Shown one piece after another: positions 15,511 through 24,336 of a stretch of 64,000 nucleotides of DNA. The DNA lies in NCBI GenBank assembly GCA_050185195.1, contig JBFWZQ010000005.1, positions 129,434 to 193,433 on the forward strand. The letters run 5' to 3'. This stretch comes from CADEFQ01 sp050185195. Its GTDB lineage: Bacteria > Pseudomonadota > Gammaproteobacteria > Steroidobacterales > Steroidobacteraceae. Below the pieces are notes generated by a model, which saw nothing but the letters and a program-made list of their open reading frames with translations, did not search any database and had not been told where the DNA came from. The position numbers were made by a program, and so were the translations under genes. The stretch's first letter is position 1, and every line of letters starts with the position of its first letter.

Positions 15511-15680
15511 GTGTAGAATGCGCCGGCCGGTTCCCCCCGCGCGCCAGGCTTCGAACCTGAGGGTCGGAAGTTCGACGACTCGCGCGTCAGCGCGAGTCGG
15601 ACGGCGCGCAATGCGCGCCGGTCCTTCGCGGCAGCGAAGGATGAGCGTCCGCAACTGCGGACGCGAACAATCTCTCCGGG
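15511..15680 (+). pseudogene. Decayed tandem copy of tRNA-Arg with its promoter box, interrupted by a hairpin array
   Basis: Bases 15545-15575 match tRNA-Arg bases 15785-15815 with a single mismatch (anticodon loop, 3' anticodon stem, variable loop and start of the T arm). Bases 15670-15680 match 15816-15826 exactly. Between them is a 94-nt insertion placed in the T loop. The D arm and 5' anticodon strand are missing. The upstream GTGTAGAAT at 15511-15519 also repeats the sequence in front of the intact tRNA (15727-15735), so the duplicated unit included the promoter. It cannot fold as a functional tRNA. Confidence 0.8.
15576..15664. repeat. Array of four consecutive perfect hairpins
   Basis: Stem 1 is at 15576-15599 (10 bp, loop GTCA), stem 2 at 15602-15620 (8 bp, loop AAT), stem 3 at 15622-15641 (8 bp, loop GGCA) and stem 4 at 15645-15664 (8 bp, loop AACT). 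They are separated by only 1-3 nt and have unrelated stem sequences. The array fills the insertion in the tRNA-Arg remnant. Confidence 0.85.
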
Positions 15681-15729
15681 GAGTCCTGAAAGGGAGCATT
15701 CAGCCACTCGGGTCCCAATCGCAGGCGTG

Positions 15730-15735
15730 TAGAAT
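15730..15735 (+). promoter_or_regulatory. Candidate -10 (TAGAAT) for tRNA-Arg
   Basis: TAGAAT lies 21 nt before the tRNA 5' end, inside the GTGTAGAAT shared with the decayed copy. No clear -35. Confidence 0.4.
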
Positions 15736-15756
15736 CCCCGGCCTGCTGTTTTCCAC

Positions 15757-15833
15757 GCGCCCGTAGCTCAGCTGGATAGAGCATCAGGCTTCGAACCTGA
15801 GGGTCGGGAGTTCGAATCTCTCCGGGCGCGCCA
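15757..15833 (+). tRNA. tRNA-Arg (anticodon TCG)
   Basis: A 77-nt cloverleaf read by eye. The acceptor stem GCGCCCG/CGGGCGC is perfectly paired, with discriminator G and encoded CCA. The D stem is GCTC/GAGC. The anticodon stem TCAGG/CCTGA closes the loop CTTCGAA, giving anticodon TCG (arginine, CGN codons). The variable loop is GGGTC, and the T stem GGGAG/CTCTC with one G-T pair encloses TTCGAAT. The gene is intact, unlike the tandem copy just upstream. Confidence 0.97.
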
Positions 15834-15841
15834 GTTCACAA

Positions 15842-15874
15842 GCGGTCGCCGCTGCCCGCCACAGCGGCGACCGC
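15842..15874. terminator. 13-bp perfect hairpin between tRNA-Arg and the convergent TonB-receptor gene
   Basis: GCGGTCGCCGCTG at 15842-15854 pairs with its exact complement at 15862-15874 around a 7-nt loop. It sits between the tRNA 3' end and the receptor stop at 15882, so it could end transcription from both sides. There is no T run. Confidence 0.6.
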
Positions 15875-15881
15875 CAAACTC

Positions 15882-18029
15882 CTACTTGAACGAGACCGAC
15901 ACCCCGACGCCGTACGTGCGCGGCGGCCCGTACGTCGCACCGTAGCCCACGCTCGAGAACAGGACCTGCGTGCGATAGCGCTCGTCCGCGAGGTTCTTCG
16001 CCCAGAGGTAGGCGTTCCAGCGGTCGTCGTCGGCGCCGATGCCGATGCGCGCATCCGCCAGGAAATAGCCGCGCTCGTGCGCCTGCGGCGGATCGCGCAC
16101 GATGTCGAAGCTCAGGTCGTCCTGGTAGTTGCCGGACAGCGTGACGTCGGCGCGCAGGCCGGCGGCGATCGGCCACTGGTAGCGCACGAGTCCGTTCAGC
16201 GTGAAGTCGGGTGAATTGGGCAGCTTGCTGCCCTCGGCGACACCGGCGACGACCGACTTCGTGATCTTCGTATCGAGCAGCCCGACCCCGAGCCGCACGT
16301 CGAGGCCGGCCGTCGGCTTCCACCACAGGTCGAATTCGCCGCCGAGGATCTCCGCATCGCCCACGTTGGTGATGCCGAACAGCGTGCCGAGCGGCGAATC
16401 GAACAGGCCGCCGTAGAACTGCATGTCGGAGTAGTCGTAGTAGAACACCGATGCATTGAGCTGCATGCGGCCGTCCAGCAGCCGCTTCTTGGCTCCGAGC
16501 TCGTAGGCCAGCAGCGATTCGTCGTCGAAGGCCTGCAGGTCCGCGGGGTTGAAGGTGAGCTGGCCCTGGAAGCCGCCCGACTTGAAGCCGCGGCTGAGGC
16601 TCGCGTAGAGGAGCGTGTCCGCAAAGCCGGTGTAGTCGAGGCCGATCTTCCCCGACACGTCCTCGATGTCGTAGTCGTTGGCCACCGGCGGGAATACCTG
16701 CAGCTCCGCACCGCCGGCGATCAGGTAGGTGAAGGCGTTGCTGAACTCCTTCTTCTCGTTCGTGTAGCGCGCGCCGGCGTTCAGGCGCCAGGCGGGGTTG
16801 AAGCGCCACTCGCTGTTGAGGAAGAGGGCCGTCGACCGGGTCTCCTGCGAATACTCGTTGCCGATGGCATCGACCCCGGCGAGGCCGAGCAGCGGCAGCA
16901 GGTCCGAGGCGTCGAAGCGATCGCGTGTGTCGACCGTGTCCGTGCCGTAGAAGGCGCCGCCCGTCAGCACCAACTCAGTGCCCACGTAGGTCAGGCGCGC
17001 TTCCTGCGAGAACTGCTCGATGCGGTTCCTGAACGTGCCGTCGAGCTGGATCAGGCTCGTTGCGTCGCGATCTTCGACGTGCAGGCGCTTGAACTCGTCG
17101 TAGCCCGTCACCGACGTGAACGTCAGGGCATCCGAGATCGACCAGTTCGCCGTGAGCGCGGCTCCCTTCAGCTCGAGGTCCATGCGCGGGTCCACCGAGG
17201 CGCCCGAACGGTACGGATCGGTGTCGCCGTCGTCTTCGGTGCTGAACGGGTTGTCGATCTTGACCAGCGAAACATCCGACCTGTCACGGCCGCCGTGCAC
17301 GTTCAACAGCACGTCGAGGCTGTCGGTGGGTTGCCACTGCAGCAGGCCGCGCCACGAGGTGCGGTCGATGTCGCCGACGTGCTTCCCGGTCAGCCGGTTG
17401 GTCTGATAGCCGTCGTCCTGCTGAGTCGTCTGCACGGCCAGGCGTGCGCTGAGCTTGTCGCCCAGCGGGCCGCTGATCGCACCTTCGGCGCGGCCGTAGT
17501 CGTAGCGCCCGTAGTCGAGCGATGCGCTCGCTTCGAACTGGTCGGTCGGCTTGCGGCTGACGAAATTCACCGTTCCGGCGGTGGTGTTGCGACCGAACAG
17601 GGTGCCCTGGGGGCCTTTCAGAACCTCCACGCGTTCCACGTCGAACAACTGGAAGGTCAGCATGGCCGGGGAGACGAGGTAGACCTCGTCGACGTAGATG
17701 CCCGCGGCCGGATTGTTGTTGGCGGCGTAGTCGTTGAGCCCGATTCCACGGATGCTGACATTGGGGATGCTGTTCGCGAGCGTCTCGTTGATCCGCACGT
17801 TGGGCGTCTGCGTCGCGATGTCCTTCATCTGCGCAAGGCCCATGCCCTTCACGTCGTCGCCGGTGAGCACGCTCACCGAAATGCTGACGTCGTTGAAATC
17901 CTGCGCGCGCTTCTGCGCCGTGACGACCACTGTTTCGATCTGGTTGTCACTCTCCTGCGCGGCGGCCGTGAGCGGCGCGGCCAGTGTGGCGCCGAGGGCG
18001 GCGCAGAGCGTGTATCGGCTGATGTTCAT
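15882..18029 (-). CDS. TonB-dependent receptor of the hydantoin-type cluster
   Basis: Outer-membrane active transporter, 715 residues. A signal peptide (CAALGATLAAPLTAAAQ) is followed by a TonB-box-like IETVVVTAQKR. The plug domain contains PNVSIRGIG, RVEVLKGPQGTLFGRNTTAGTVNFV, and the remainder is a 22-strand barrel ending in Phe-Lys with alternating aromatic residues. It resembles the large subgroup of proteobacterial receptors for unidentified organic substrates, not a classical siderophore receptor. AGGGGAG precedes the ATG at 18029, which is 25 nt downstream of the racemase gene. It is the last gene of the cluster, so it probably imports the compound degraded by the neighbouring enzymes. 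The substrate is unknown. Confidence 0.9.
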   Translation of the reverse strand: MNISRYTLCAALGATLAAPLTAAAQESDNQIETVVVTAQKRAQDFNDVSISVSVLTGDDVKGMGLAQMKDIATQTPNVRINETLANSIPNVSIRGIGLNDYAANNNPAAGIYVDEVYLVSPAMLTFQLFDVERVEVLKGPQGTLFGRNTTAGTVNFVSRKPTDQFEASASLDYGRYDYGRAEGAISGPLGDKLSARLAVQTTQQDDGYQTNRLTGKHVGDIDRTSWRGLLQWQPTDSLDVLLNVHGGRDRSDVSLVKIDNPFSTEDDGDTDPYRSGASVDPRMDLELKGAALTANWSISDALTFTSVTGYDEFKRLHVEDRDATSLIQLDGTFRNRIEQFSQEARLTYVGTELVLTGGAFYGTDTVDTRDRFDASDLLPLLGLAGVDAIGNEYSQETRSTALFLNSEWRFNPAWRLNAGARYTNEKKEFSNAFTYLIAGGAELQVFPPVANDYDIEDVSGKIGLDYTGFADTLLYASLSRGFKSGGFQGQLTFNPADLQAFDDESLLAYELGAKKRLLDGRMQLNASVFYYDYSDMQFYGGLFDSPLGTLFGITNVGDAEILGGEFDLWWKPTAGLDVRLGVGLLDTKITKSVVAGVAEGSKLPNSPDFTLNGLVRYQWPIAAGLRADVTLSGNYQDDLSFDIVRDPPQAHERGYFLADARIGIGADDDRWNAYLWAKNLADERYRTQVLFSSVGYGATYGPPRTYGVGVSVSFK

Positions 18030-18054
18030 CGAACTCCCCTGGTCGTTGTGTGGG

Positions 18055-18804
18055 TCACGTGGCCGCGAATTCCGGAAAGACATAACCCGCCAGCCGCTTG
18101 CGGCCCGGCGGCGGATAGCTGCGCTTGCTGTGGCTCAGGCCGGTTTTCACCAGCGCGTCGGCCATGTGCACGGCGAGCGGAATCGGATCGATGACCGGCA
18201 CGTCGAGGCCGTCCGCCAGCAGTGCGTCACGGATGGCGCCCGCGCAGCCGAAGAAACCCGTGCAGCCGAGCACGATCGCATCGGCGCCCTCGTTCCGGAC
18301 GGCCGCTGCGGCCTCGCGCGCGAGCGCCGCGTTCAGCTTGCGCATGTCGTGGGCGATGTCGAGCACCGGGATGTCGATGGCGCGGAACGACGCGTAGTTC
18401 TGCTGCAGGCCGTAACCCGCGACGAGCTTGCCGATCATCGCCCGCAACCGGTCGAGCACCGTGATGAAGCTGAAGCGATGACCGAGCATGGACGCGACAT
18501 GCATGGCGGTCTGGCTCGGGCCCAGCACGGGAATGGTCACCGCTTCGCGGCAGGCGTGCAGGCCGGGATCTCCCATGCAGTCGATGATCACCGCATTCGC
18601 ACCGCGCCGTTCGGCGTCGATCGCCTTGCGGATCGTGTCGGGGACACTCAGCGCCTCGTCGAACTCCGATTCGATCGAGGCCGGGCCTTGCGCGATCAGC
18701 GTGTGCGTCACGACCAGGTCGGCGCGCCGGAACGGGTTGACATCATCGAGCGTGCGTATGCCCTCGGTGATGATGGGCGTGATCAACTCGATGCGGGTCT
18801 GCAT
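18055..18804 (-). CDS. Asp/Glu/hydantoin racemase family protein
   Basis: A 249-residue member of the aspartate/glutamate/hydantoin racemase superfamily. The two catalytic cysteines expected for cofactor-independent racemases lie in AVIIDCMGDPGL and AIVLGCTGFFG. Family members epimerise 5-substituted hydantoins or amino acids, so D and L forms can both be consumed. GAGGTAG precedes the ATG at 18804. It starts 16 nt after the DUF917 stop and is followed by the receptor. Beside a hydantoinase/oxoprolinase-like gene a hydantoin racemase role is the natural reading, but maleate isomerase or arylmalonate decarboxylase relatives share this fold. Confidence 0.85.
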   Translation of the reverse strand: MQTRIELITPIITEGIRTLDDVNPFRRADLVVTHTLIAQGPASIESEFDEALSVPDTIRKAIDAERRGANAVIIDCMGDPGLHACREAVTIPVLGPSQTAMHVASMLGHRFSFITVLDRLRAMIGKLVAGYGLQQNYASFRAIDIPVLDIAHDMRKLNAALAREAAAAVRNEGADAIVLGCTGFFGCAGAIRDALLADGLDVPVIDPIPLAVHMADALVKTGLSHSKRSYPPPGRKRLAGYVFPEFAAT

Positions 18805-18820
18805 GGTGCTACCTCGTCGA

Positions 18821-19915
18821 CTATTGGTCTGCGATGCGCTCGAGCGGCACGAACGGGTCGGCCAGGCCGAAGGCCTGCGGGCCGAACACCGCCAGCGATT
18901 CCGGCGTGCGCATGATCGGCGCGGCACTCGTCGCGATGACCTTGAGGCGCTGACCGTAGCGCAACGCCTCGACCGGCACGGGCGCTGCGGTTTCCCGGTC
19001 CACGAGGCAGATCAGGTCGGGGACGATCGCCAGCACGCGACCCTGCTCGCGCGCCACCAGGTGTTCGTTCTGGAAGCTGATTTCGAGCGTGCGGCCCGAT
19101 CCGTCCAGGGCATCGAGGTGGCAGTGCCCAATCGAAAAGCCCTGCCGCGTTTCACGCCGCAGGTCGCGGACCTTGCCGTCGAAGAGCAGCTTGCAGTGGT
19201 TGTAGTAGGGCGTGGTGCGCAGGTAGGCCACCAGTTCCTGCACGGGGTCGCCATTACGACGGCCGCGCGTGATGGCGCGACCGATTTCCTTCGCGAGCGT
19301 GAGCGTGCCCTTGACGGCGGACCGCTTGACGTCCGCGCCGGTCATCGGATAGCTGCTGAGGATCACGCTGCAACCCATCTGCACCGCGGCTACCCGCACG
19401 ATCCCTTCGGCCGTCTTGGCGTCCCCTGTATCCACCACGAGTGACGACAGCCTATCGTCGGTGACGACGAGCGGCGTGCAGCTCACGCCGTAGACGTTGA
19501 ACGTGACCATCTGGATCTCGGGGAAGGCGCGGCCCATGCCATCGGCGTCCACGAGCGGCAGGCCGAGCCGGGCGGCCGCCATCACCGGCAGCAGCGAATT
19601 GAGGCCGCCGATCTCGATGCCGATCAGCGCGTCGGCCTTGCGGCCGAGATAACGCTCGAGGCGCCGCACGGCGAGGTCCACGTCGTCGCCGCAGGCGGCC
19701 TTTTCGCCGAGCACCGTGGGCGCGCCGAGCATGGCGATCGTGAACACCGTGGCTTCATCGGGCAGCGAGTCGGCCTCGACGATCTCCGGCATGCCGAATT
19801 CGCGGATGGCGTTCATCGCCAGGAGCCGGCCGACGTAAGGGTCGCCGCCGCCGCCGGTGCCGAGGAAGGCGGCCCCGGTGGCGATGTCCGCGAGGTCTTC
19901 GATCGCAAGTCTCAT
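18821..19915 (-). CDS. DUF917 / S-methyl-thiohydantoin desulfurase-like protein
   Basis: A 364-residue protein of the DUF917 family, recognised by the start LADIATGAAFLGTGGGGDPYVG, by DALIGIEIGGLNSLLP and LPLVDADGMGRAFPEIQM. Family members usually sit next to hydantoinase A-type genes, and some are described as acting on S-methyl-thiohydantoin. The ATG overlaps the stop of the HyuA-like gene by ATGA, so the two are coupled and may form a complex. Three cysteines (in GVSCTPL, QMGCSVIL and IGHCHLDA) are visible, but none can be called catalytic from the sequence alone. Confidence 0.83.
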   Translation of the reverse strand: MRLAIEDLADIATGAAFLGTGGGGDPYVGRLLAMNAIREFGMPEIVEADSLPDEATVFTIAMLGAPTVLGEKAACGDDVDLAVRRLERYLGRKADALIGIEIGGLNSLLPVMAAARLGLPLVDADGMGRAFPEIQMVTFNVYGVSCTPLVVTDDRLSSLVVDTGDAKTAEGIVRVAAVQMGCSVILSSYPMTGADVKRSAVKGTLTLAKEIGRAITRGRRNGDPVQELVAYLRTTPYYNHCKLLFDGKVRDLRRETRQGFSIGHCHLDALDGSGRTLEISFQNEHLVAREQGRVLAIVPDLICLVDRETAAPVPVEALRYGQRLKVIATSAAPIMRTPESLAVFGPQAFGLADPFVPLERIADQ

Positions 19916-21474
19916 GGCCGCGGCGCTCCCGCGAGTGCGAGCTCGCCCGATACCTTCACGCGGATGCGCACCGCCCCGCCCGGCATGTACGCCAGTGGCA
20001 GTTCTTCGAGATCGAGGACCTGAAGCGTGTCGGCCGCGGCGCCGGCGTCGATGGCCCGCTGGCGGGCCTCGCCCTTGGCTGATTCGAGCGCTGCTTCGCG
20101 ACCCGAATCGTCGTAGTTGAAAACCTTGTCGACCTCGCCGCTGATCTGGGCGATGGATGCGCCGATGGCGTTGGCGACATCGGCGTGATGCGGCACCAGG
20201 ACGTCGGACACGCCGGGGATGGTGTCGCGGATGAGGATCGAGCCGCCGCCGACCAGCACCAGCGGCAACGGCGCGGCGCTCGTCTTCATGCGGTCCACGC
20301 CCTCGGCGACGATCTGGTGGATGCGCGCGAGCGCCCGATCGACGAGTTCGCGCGGCAGGCCGCGCACCCGTTCCCTGTCGCCGATGTCCGCGTAGCCGGC
20401 GGCGACGGCGATGTCCGTTGCGCACAGCGTGTCGCCGCCGAACACGCGGCTCTCCTGCAGCAGCCGGAATCCGACGGACCGCGGGCCGACGCGCACCTCA
20501 TCGCCGCCGGCCTGCACGAGCGATCCGCCGCCGAGGCCGCAGGCGAGCACGTCCGGCATGCGGAAATTGGTGCGCACGCCGCCGATGTCGACGTTCAGCG
20601 AGGATTCGCGCGGGAAGCCGTTGCGCAGCATGCCGATGTCGGTCGTCGTGCCGCCGATGTCCGCGATGAGGGCTTCCTGGAGGTTCGACAGGTACGCGGC
20701 GCCGCGCATGCTGTTCGTGGGCCCCGAGGCGAACGTCAGCACCGGATAGCGCTCGACGAAGCCCGCGTCCATCAGCGTGCCATCGTTCTGGGTGATGTAG
20801 AACGGGGCGTCGATCGCAAGTTCGCGCAGCGCCGCGCGGAAAGAGCCCACGACCTGTTGCGACAGTTGCGCCAGGCTCGCGTTCATGACGGCGGCGTTTT
20901 CCCGCTCGAGGATGCCCATGCGGCCGATCCGGCTCGACAGCGTGACGGCGACGTCGGGGGCTTCGTTGCGCACGATGTCGGCGGCCCGTTCTTCCATCGC
21001 GGCGTTGACCGGCGAGAAGAGGCCCGTAAGGGCCACCGTCGACAGGCCGGCCGCGCGGATCTCGCGGGCGGCCCGCGCGATGGCCGGCTCGTCGAGCGCG
21101 TCCGCGACCCGACCGTCGTACTGGTAACCGCCACGCACCATGTAGTGATGCGTGCCGATGGCCGCGGCAATGTCGGCGGGCCAGTCCGTGAGCGGCGGGA
21201 TGCCGCGCGACGAGGGCAGCGCGACCCGGATGATGCCGACCGGCAGCAGGCCGCGTCGCTCGACGAAGGCGTTGGTGAAATGCGTGGTGCCGATCATGAC
21301 GCCCGTGACCTGGCCGGCCCCGATCGCGGAGCGCTGCAGGACCGCGCGGATCGCCTTGACGATGCCGTCGCTCACGTTGGGCGACGTGGGCGCCTTGTAG
21401 GTCGCGAGCACGCGCCGGCCGTCCATGACCACCGCGTCGGTATTCGTTCCGCCGACATCGACACCGATACGCAT
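19912..21474 (-). CDS. Hydantoinase/oxoprolinase family protein (HyuA-like)
   Basis: A 520-residue ASKHA-fold protein similar to the HyuA subunit of N-methylhydantoinase and 5-oxoprolinase, which couple ring opening of a cyclic imide to ATP hydrolysis. Phosphate-loop signatures are visible: IGVDVGGTNTDAVV at the N-terminus, LIADIGGTTTDIGML in the middle, and LVLVGGGSILI. The B subunit that normally completes such enzymes is absent; the overlapping DUF917 gene takes its place. Start choice is open: ATG at 21474 begins exactly at the conserved domain, while 21507 would add 11 residues. It follows the MalT-like regulator gene after 102 nt on the same strand. Confidence 0.87.
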   Translation of the reverse strand: MRIGVDVGGTNTDAVVMDGRRVLATYKAPTSPNVSDGIVKAIRAVLQRSAIGAGQVTGVMIGTTHFTNAFVERRGLLPVGIIRVALPSSRGIPPLTDWPADIAAAIGTHHYMVRGGYQYDGRVADALDEPAIARAAREIRAAGLSTVALTGLFSPVNAAMEERAADIVRNEAPDVAVTLSSRIGRMGILERENAAVMNASLAQLSQQVVGSFRAALRELAIDAPFYITQNDGTLMDAGFVERYPVLTFASGPTNSMRGAAYLSNLQEALIADIGGTTTDIGMLRNGFPRESSLNVDIGGVRTNFRMPDVLACGLGGGSLVQAGGDEVRVGPRSVGFRLLQESRVFGGDTLCATDIAVAAGYADIGDRERVRGLPRELVDRALARIHQIVAEGVDRMKTSAAPLPLVLVGGGSILIRDTIPGVSDVLVPHHADVANAIGASIAQISGEVDKVFNYDDSGREAALESAKGEARQRAIDAGAAADTLQVLDLEELPLAYMPGGAVRIRVKVSGELALAGAPRP

Positions 21475-21576
21475 CGTAACGCGCCCCCGTTCACTGTCGG
21501 CGGCCACGCTAGCAGTGCTGTCATGCCGTGCAGAACACCCCGGCGGGTAGGGCGAGCGCGGTATCCGGGTAGTCGG

Positions 21577-24282
21577 CTAGATCAGCCCCTGGCGGATCGC
21601 CGCGGTCACGGCGTCCTGGCGCGTGCCCACCGAGAGCTTCTCGAAGAGATTCTTCAGGTGGAACTTCACGGTGTTGGGCGAGAGGTTCACGGCGGCGGCA
21701 ATTTCGCCGTTCGACCGGCCCTGCACGAGCAGGCCCAGCACCTGGTGTTCGCGCGGGCTCAGCAACGGATCGGCGCGTCCTGCGGCCGATTCGCTGCGGA
21801 TCGCGAGGGCCACCTCGGTCAGGAACCGGTCACGCAGCCGGTTGCCGCGACGGGTCTCCGAGGCACCCAGCAGCACGCCGAGTATCGGCAGCAGTTCCGG
21901 CCCTGCATCGATGAAGGGGCGCTTGAGCCCCTCGAACACGGCGGCAGCGACCGCGGTATCGAGCGCCGCACCCGCGGCCGCAGGGTCGCGTCGCAATCGG
22001 ACCATGGAGAGCAGCACGGAGAGGGAGACGAAGGCCCGCAGGTGGCGCGCCCGATGCGCCCGGCCGGTTTCGGTGGCGAGCAGGCCTTCCGCCGCCGCCA
22101 GGTCGCCGTCACGCATCAGGTGCCGCGCCTGCGCGCTCACTTGCGCGTGCCGCAGGGCGGGGTCGAACAGTGCGTCGTCGGGGAGTGGCGCGAGCGGCGG
22201 TTCCGCCTGGTTCGTGGCCGGGCCGGCATCGCCGCCATACGCGGCGTCACGCCAGGCGAGCTCGCGTAGCCACGCGCCCATGACTTCTTCCAGTCCCGGC
22301 AGCATGCGTGACGACGCGGTCGCGTGCACGCGGCGCGCGATGCGTGCCACCTGCAGGGGATCGCGCGCGAGGTGCGCCAGCTTGAGCGCCGTCTGGTAGC
22401 CGGCGACATAGACCTCGAGCCAGGAATCGAACTGCTCGATGTGCGGTAGCGCGCGATCGAGCAGCTGCGTGGCCATCGGTGTTTCGTTGCGCTCGTAGGC
22501 GATTTCCGCGAGGAAAACCTTCGCCACGGCAACGAGGTCGCTCCCGGCGCCGAAGTGTTCTTCGGCCAGGTCCCGGCCTTCGCGAAACAGGGCCTCGGCA
22601 TCGCGCATGCGGCCCTGCGCCATGCGGGCATAGCCCTCGTGGAAGTAGATGAAGGCTTCGCCGTACAGCGAGCCGATGCGCCGAAAGTGCGCGATCGCCT
22701 GTTCACCCGCCGCGAAGGATTCGTCTGCGCGGCCGATGCGCGCGTGCGCCGCGCACAGCAGGTTGCAGCGCACGGCATGCATCAGGTGGTCTTCCCTCGG
22801 CAGCGCGACACCGAGCGCCTCGAGCTGCCCGATTTCATGCGGCGTCACGTCATTGCCGGCGTAGCGATCGAGCAGCGAGCGCATGATCGCGATCTCGCCG
22901 GCCAGCGCGGTGTCCGCGGCGTGCCGGTCCGGCGGCTGCACGAGGCGCAGCATCGCGGCGCGTGCCGCATTGTGTTCGCCGCGGCGCGCCTTCAGGTAGA
23001 TGTCGGCCAGTGCGATGCGCGGATGCGTGGCGAGGAGGTCGTCCGGGAGGACGCGCAGCGTGCGCTCGAACACGCCCACGTGGCCCATCAGCGCATAACG
23101 CCAGCCGCCGAGGCGCTCCAGGATGTCCGCGAGCAGCTCGTGGTCGGCGCTCGACATGGCATGCTGGACGGCCTCCGTGTGGTAGCCGTGTGCATGGAAC
23201 CAGCGACTCGCGGAGCGGTGCAGGTCGGCCACGCCAGGACCCGCCGCGCGCCGCAGGCGCTCTTTCAGGAACTCGGAGAACAGCCGGTGGTAGCGATACC
23301 ACGTGCGCTCCCGATCGAGGCGATGCACGAACAGGTCGTGCCGCTCGAGGCGCTCGAGCAGCTGCCACGACCCGCTGTTCCCTCGCAGCGCATCGGCCAG
23401 TTCGCCGTTGACCCGCTCCAGGATCGAAGTGTCGAGCAGGAAGCGTTGCTCGTCGACGGGCAGTGCGTCGAAGACCTGCTCGACGAAATAGTCCTCGAGG
23501 TCGGAACTGCGGCCGGAGATCTGCGCCAGTGTTTCCTCGATGGAGGCGCCGCCCGCCAGCCAGCGGCGCACCGTCTGCAGCGCGATCGGCCAGCCCTCGG
23601 TGCGCGCATGCAGTTCGCTCGACCAGTCCGGTGGGCGCTGTGCGGGCAGCAGGTCGGCCAGGAATGACTCTATTTCCGCGGGCGAGAACTCGATCTCCGA
23701 CTGGCGCATCACCAGCAGCTCGTCGTGCGCGCGCAGGTCGGCGGTCGGCAGCGACTGCGGGTACTGGCGCGTGCTGATCACGAAATGCACGTGGGGCGGC
23801 CGCGAAGCCAGCAGCTGGTTCACGGCCGCGCCCACGGCAGGGGATTCCGCGCGGTGCAGGTCGTCGAGGATGACCACATGGGGGCCGGTGCAGCGATTGA
23901 GCGCGGTGACCAGCGCACCGGTGGTGGCCGCGGGCGCGGATCCGGAGAAGCTGTGCGGCGAGTCGATCAGCTCGATGCCCGCCGCGAAACCCGCTTCCTG
24001 GCAGGCGCCGACCAGGTAGTTCAGGAACTGGAAGGGATCGCTGTCGTGCTCGTCGAGCGAGAGCCAGGCCGCGGGAACTCCGCGCGCCTTCAGGGACTCG
24101 AACCATTGCGCAAGCAGCGAGGTCTTGCCGTAGCCCGCGGGCGCCTGGACGAGCGTGAGCTGTGCATCGAGTGCGCCGTCGAGCCGCGCCATGAGTGGCG
24201 CGCGTGGCACCGGCCTGCGCAGCCTGATCGACGGCGACAGTTTCGAGCGCACCAGCCATTCGTTCAAACGCGAGGCTCCCAT
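21577..24282 (-). CDS. MalT-like ATP-dependent LuxR-family regulator
   Basis: A 901-residue STAND-type activator. The N-terminal NTPase has a Walker A motif in QAPAGYGKTSLLAQW and a Walker B-like VVILDDLH. The middle ~450 residues are helical and TPR-like (many A-X-R-A pairs), as in MalT ligand-sensing regions. The C-terminal LuxR helix-turn-helix (LSPREHQVLGLLVQGRSNGEIA to KFHLKNLFEKL) ends the protein. It lies directly upstream of, and in the same direction as, the HyuA-DUF917-racemase-receptor genes and is their likely activator. It is divergent from zwf, 67 nt away. Confidence 0.9.
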   Translation of the reverse strand: MGASRLNEWLVRSKLSPSIRLRRPVPRAPLMARLDGALDAQLTLVQAPAGYGKTSLLAQWFESLKARGVPAAWLSLDEHDSDPFQFLNYLVGACQEAGFAAGIELIDSPHSFSGSAPAATTGALVTALNRCTGPHVVILDDLHRAESPAVGAAVNQLLASRPPHVHFVISTRQYPQSLPTADLRAHDELLVMRQSEIEFSPAEIESFLADLLPAQRPPDWSSELHARTEGWPIALQTVRRWLAGGASIEETLAQISGRSSDLEDYFVEQVFDALPVDEQRFLLDTSILERVNGELADALRGNSGSWQLLERLERHDLFVHRLDRERTWYRYHRLFSEFLKERLRRAAGPGVADLHRSASRWFHAHGYHTEAVQHAMSSADHELLADILERLGGWRYALMGHVGVFERTLRVLPDDLLATHPRIALADIYLKARRGEHNAARAAMLRLVQPPDRHAADTALAGEIAIMRSLLDRYAGNDVTPHEIGQLEALGVALPREDHLMHAVRCNLLCAAHARIGRADESFAAGEQAIAHFRRIGSLYGEAFIYFHEGYARMAQGRMRDAEALFREGRDLAEEHFGAGSDLVAVAKVFLAEIAYERNETPMATQLLDRALPHIEQFDSWLEVYVAGYQTALKLAHLARDPLQVARIARRVHATASSRMLPGLEEVMGAWLRELAWRDAAYGGDAGPATNQAEPPLAPLPDDALFDPALRHAQVSAQARHLMRDGDLAAAEGLLATETGRAHRARHLRAFVSLSVLLSMVRLRRDPAAAGAALDTAVAAAVFEGLKRPFIDAGPELLPILGVLLGASETRRGNRLRDRFLTEVALAIRSESAAGRADPLLSPREHQVLGLLVQGRSNGEIAAAVNLSPNTVKFHLKNLFEKLSVGTRQDAVTAAIRQGLI

Positions 24283-24336
24283 CGATCGTTACCCATCCGA
24301 TGCTAGCGCAAACAGGCACGACAGCAGTGTCCACCG

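Noticed and set aside
15576..15664. Hairpin array considered as a CRISPR or REP/BIME repeat set
   Set aside because: The four stems differ in sequence, there are no regular spacers, and no cas genes or REP-tyrosine transposase are present.
15784..16809. Minus-strand frame ending in ARPERFELPTLRFEA
   Set aside because: The ending is simply the antisense translation of tRNA-Arg, and the rest is a shadow of the TonB receptor. This is a common spurious protein ending.
21700..23700. Possible inactivating change in the MalT-like gene, because of several open frames on both strands
   Set aside because: The 901-codon frame is uninterrupted from Walker A to the LuxR domain; the others are GC-driven shadows.
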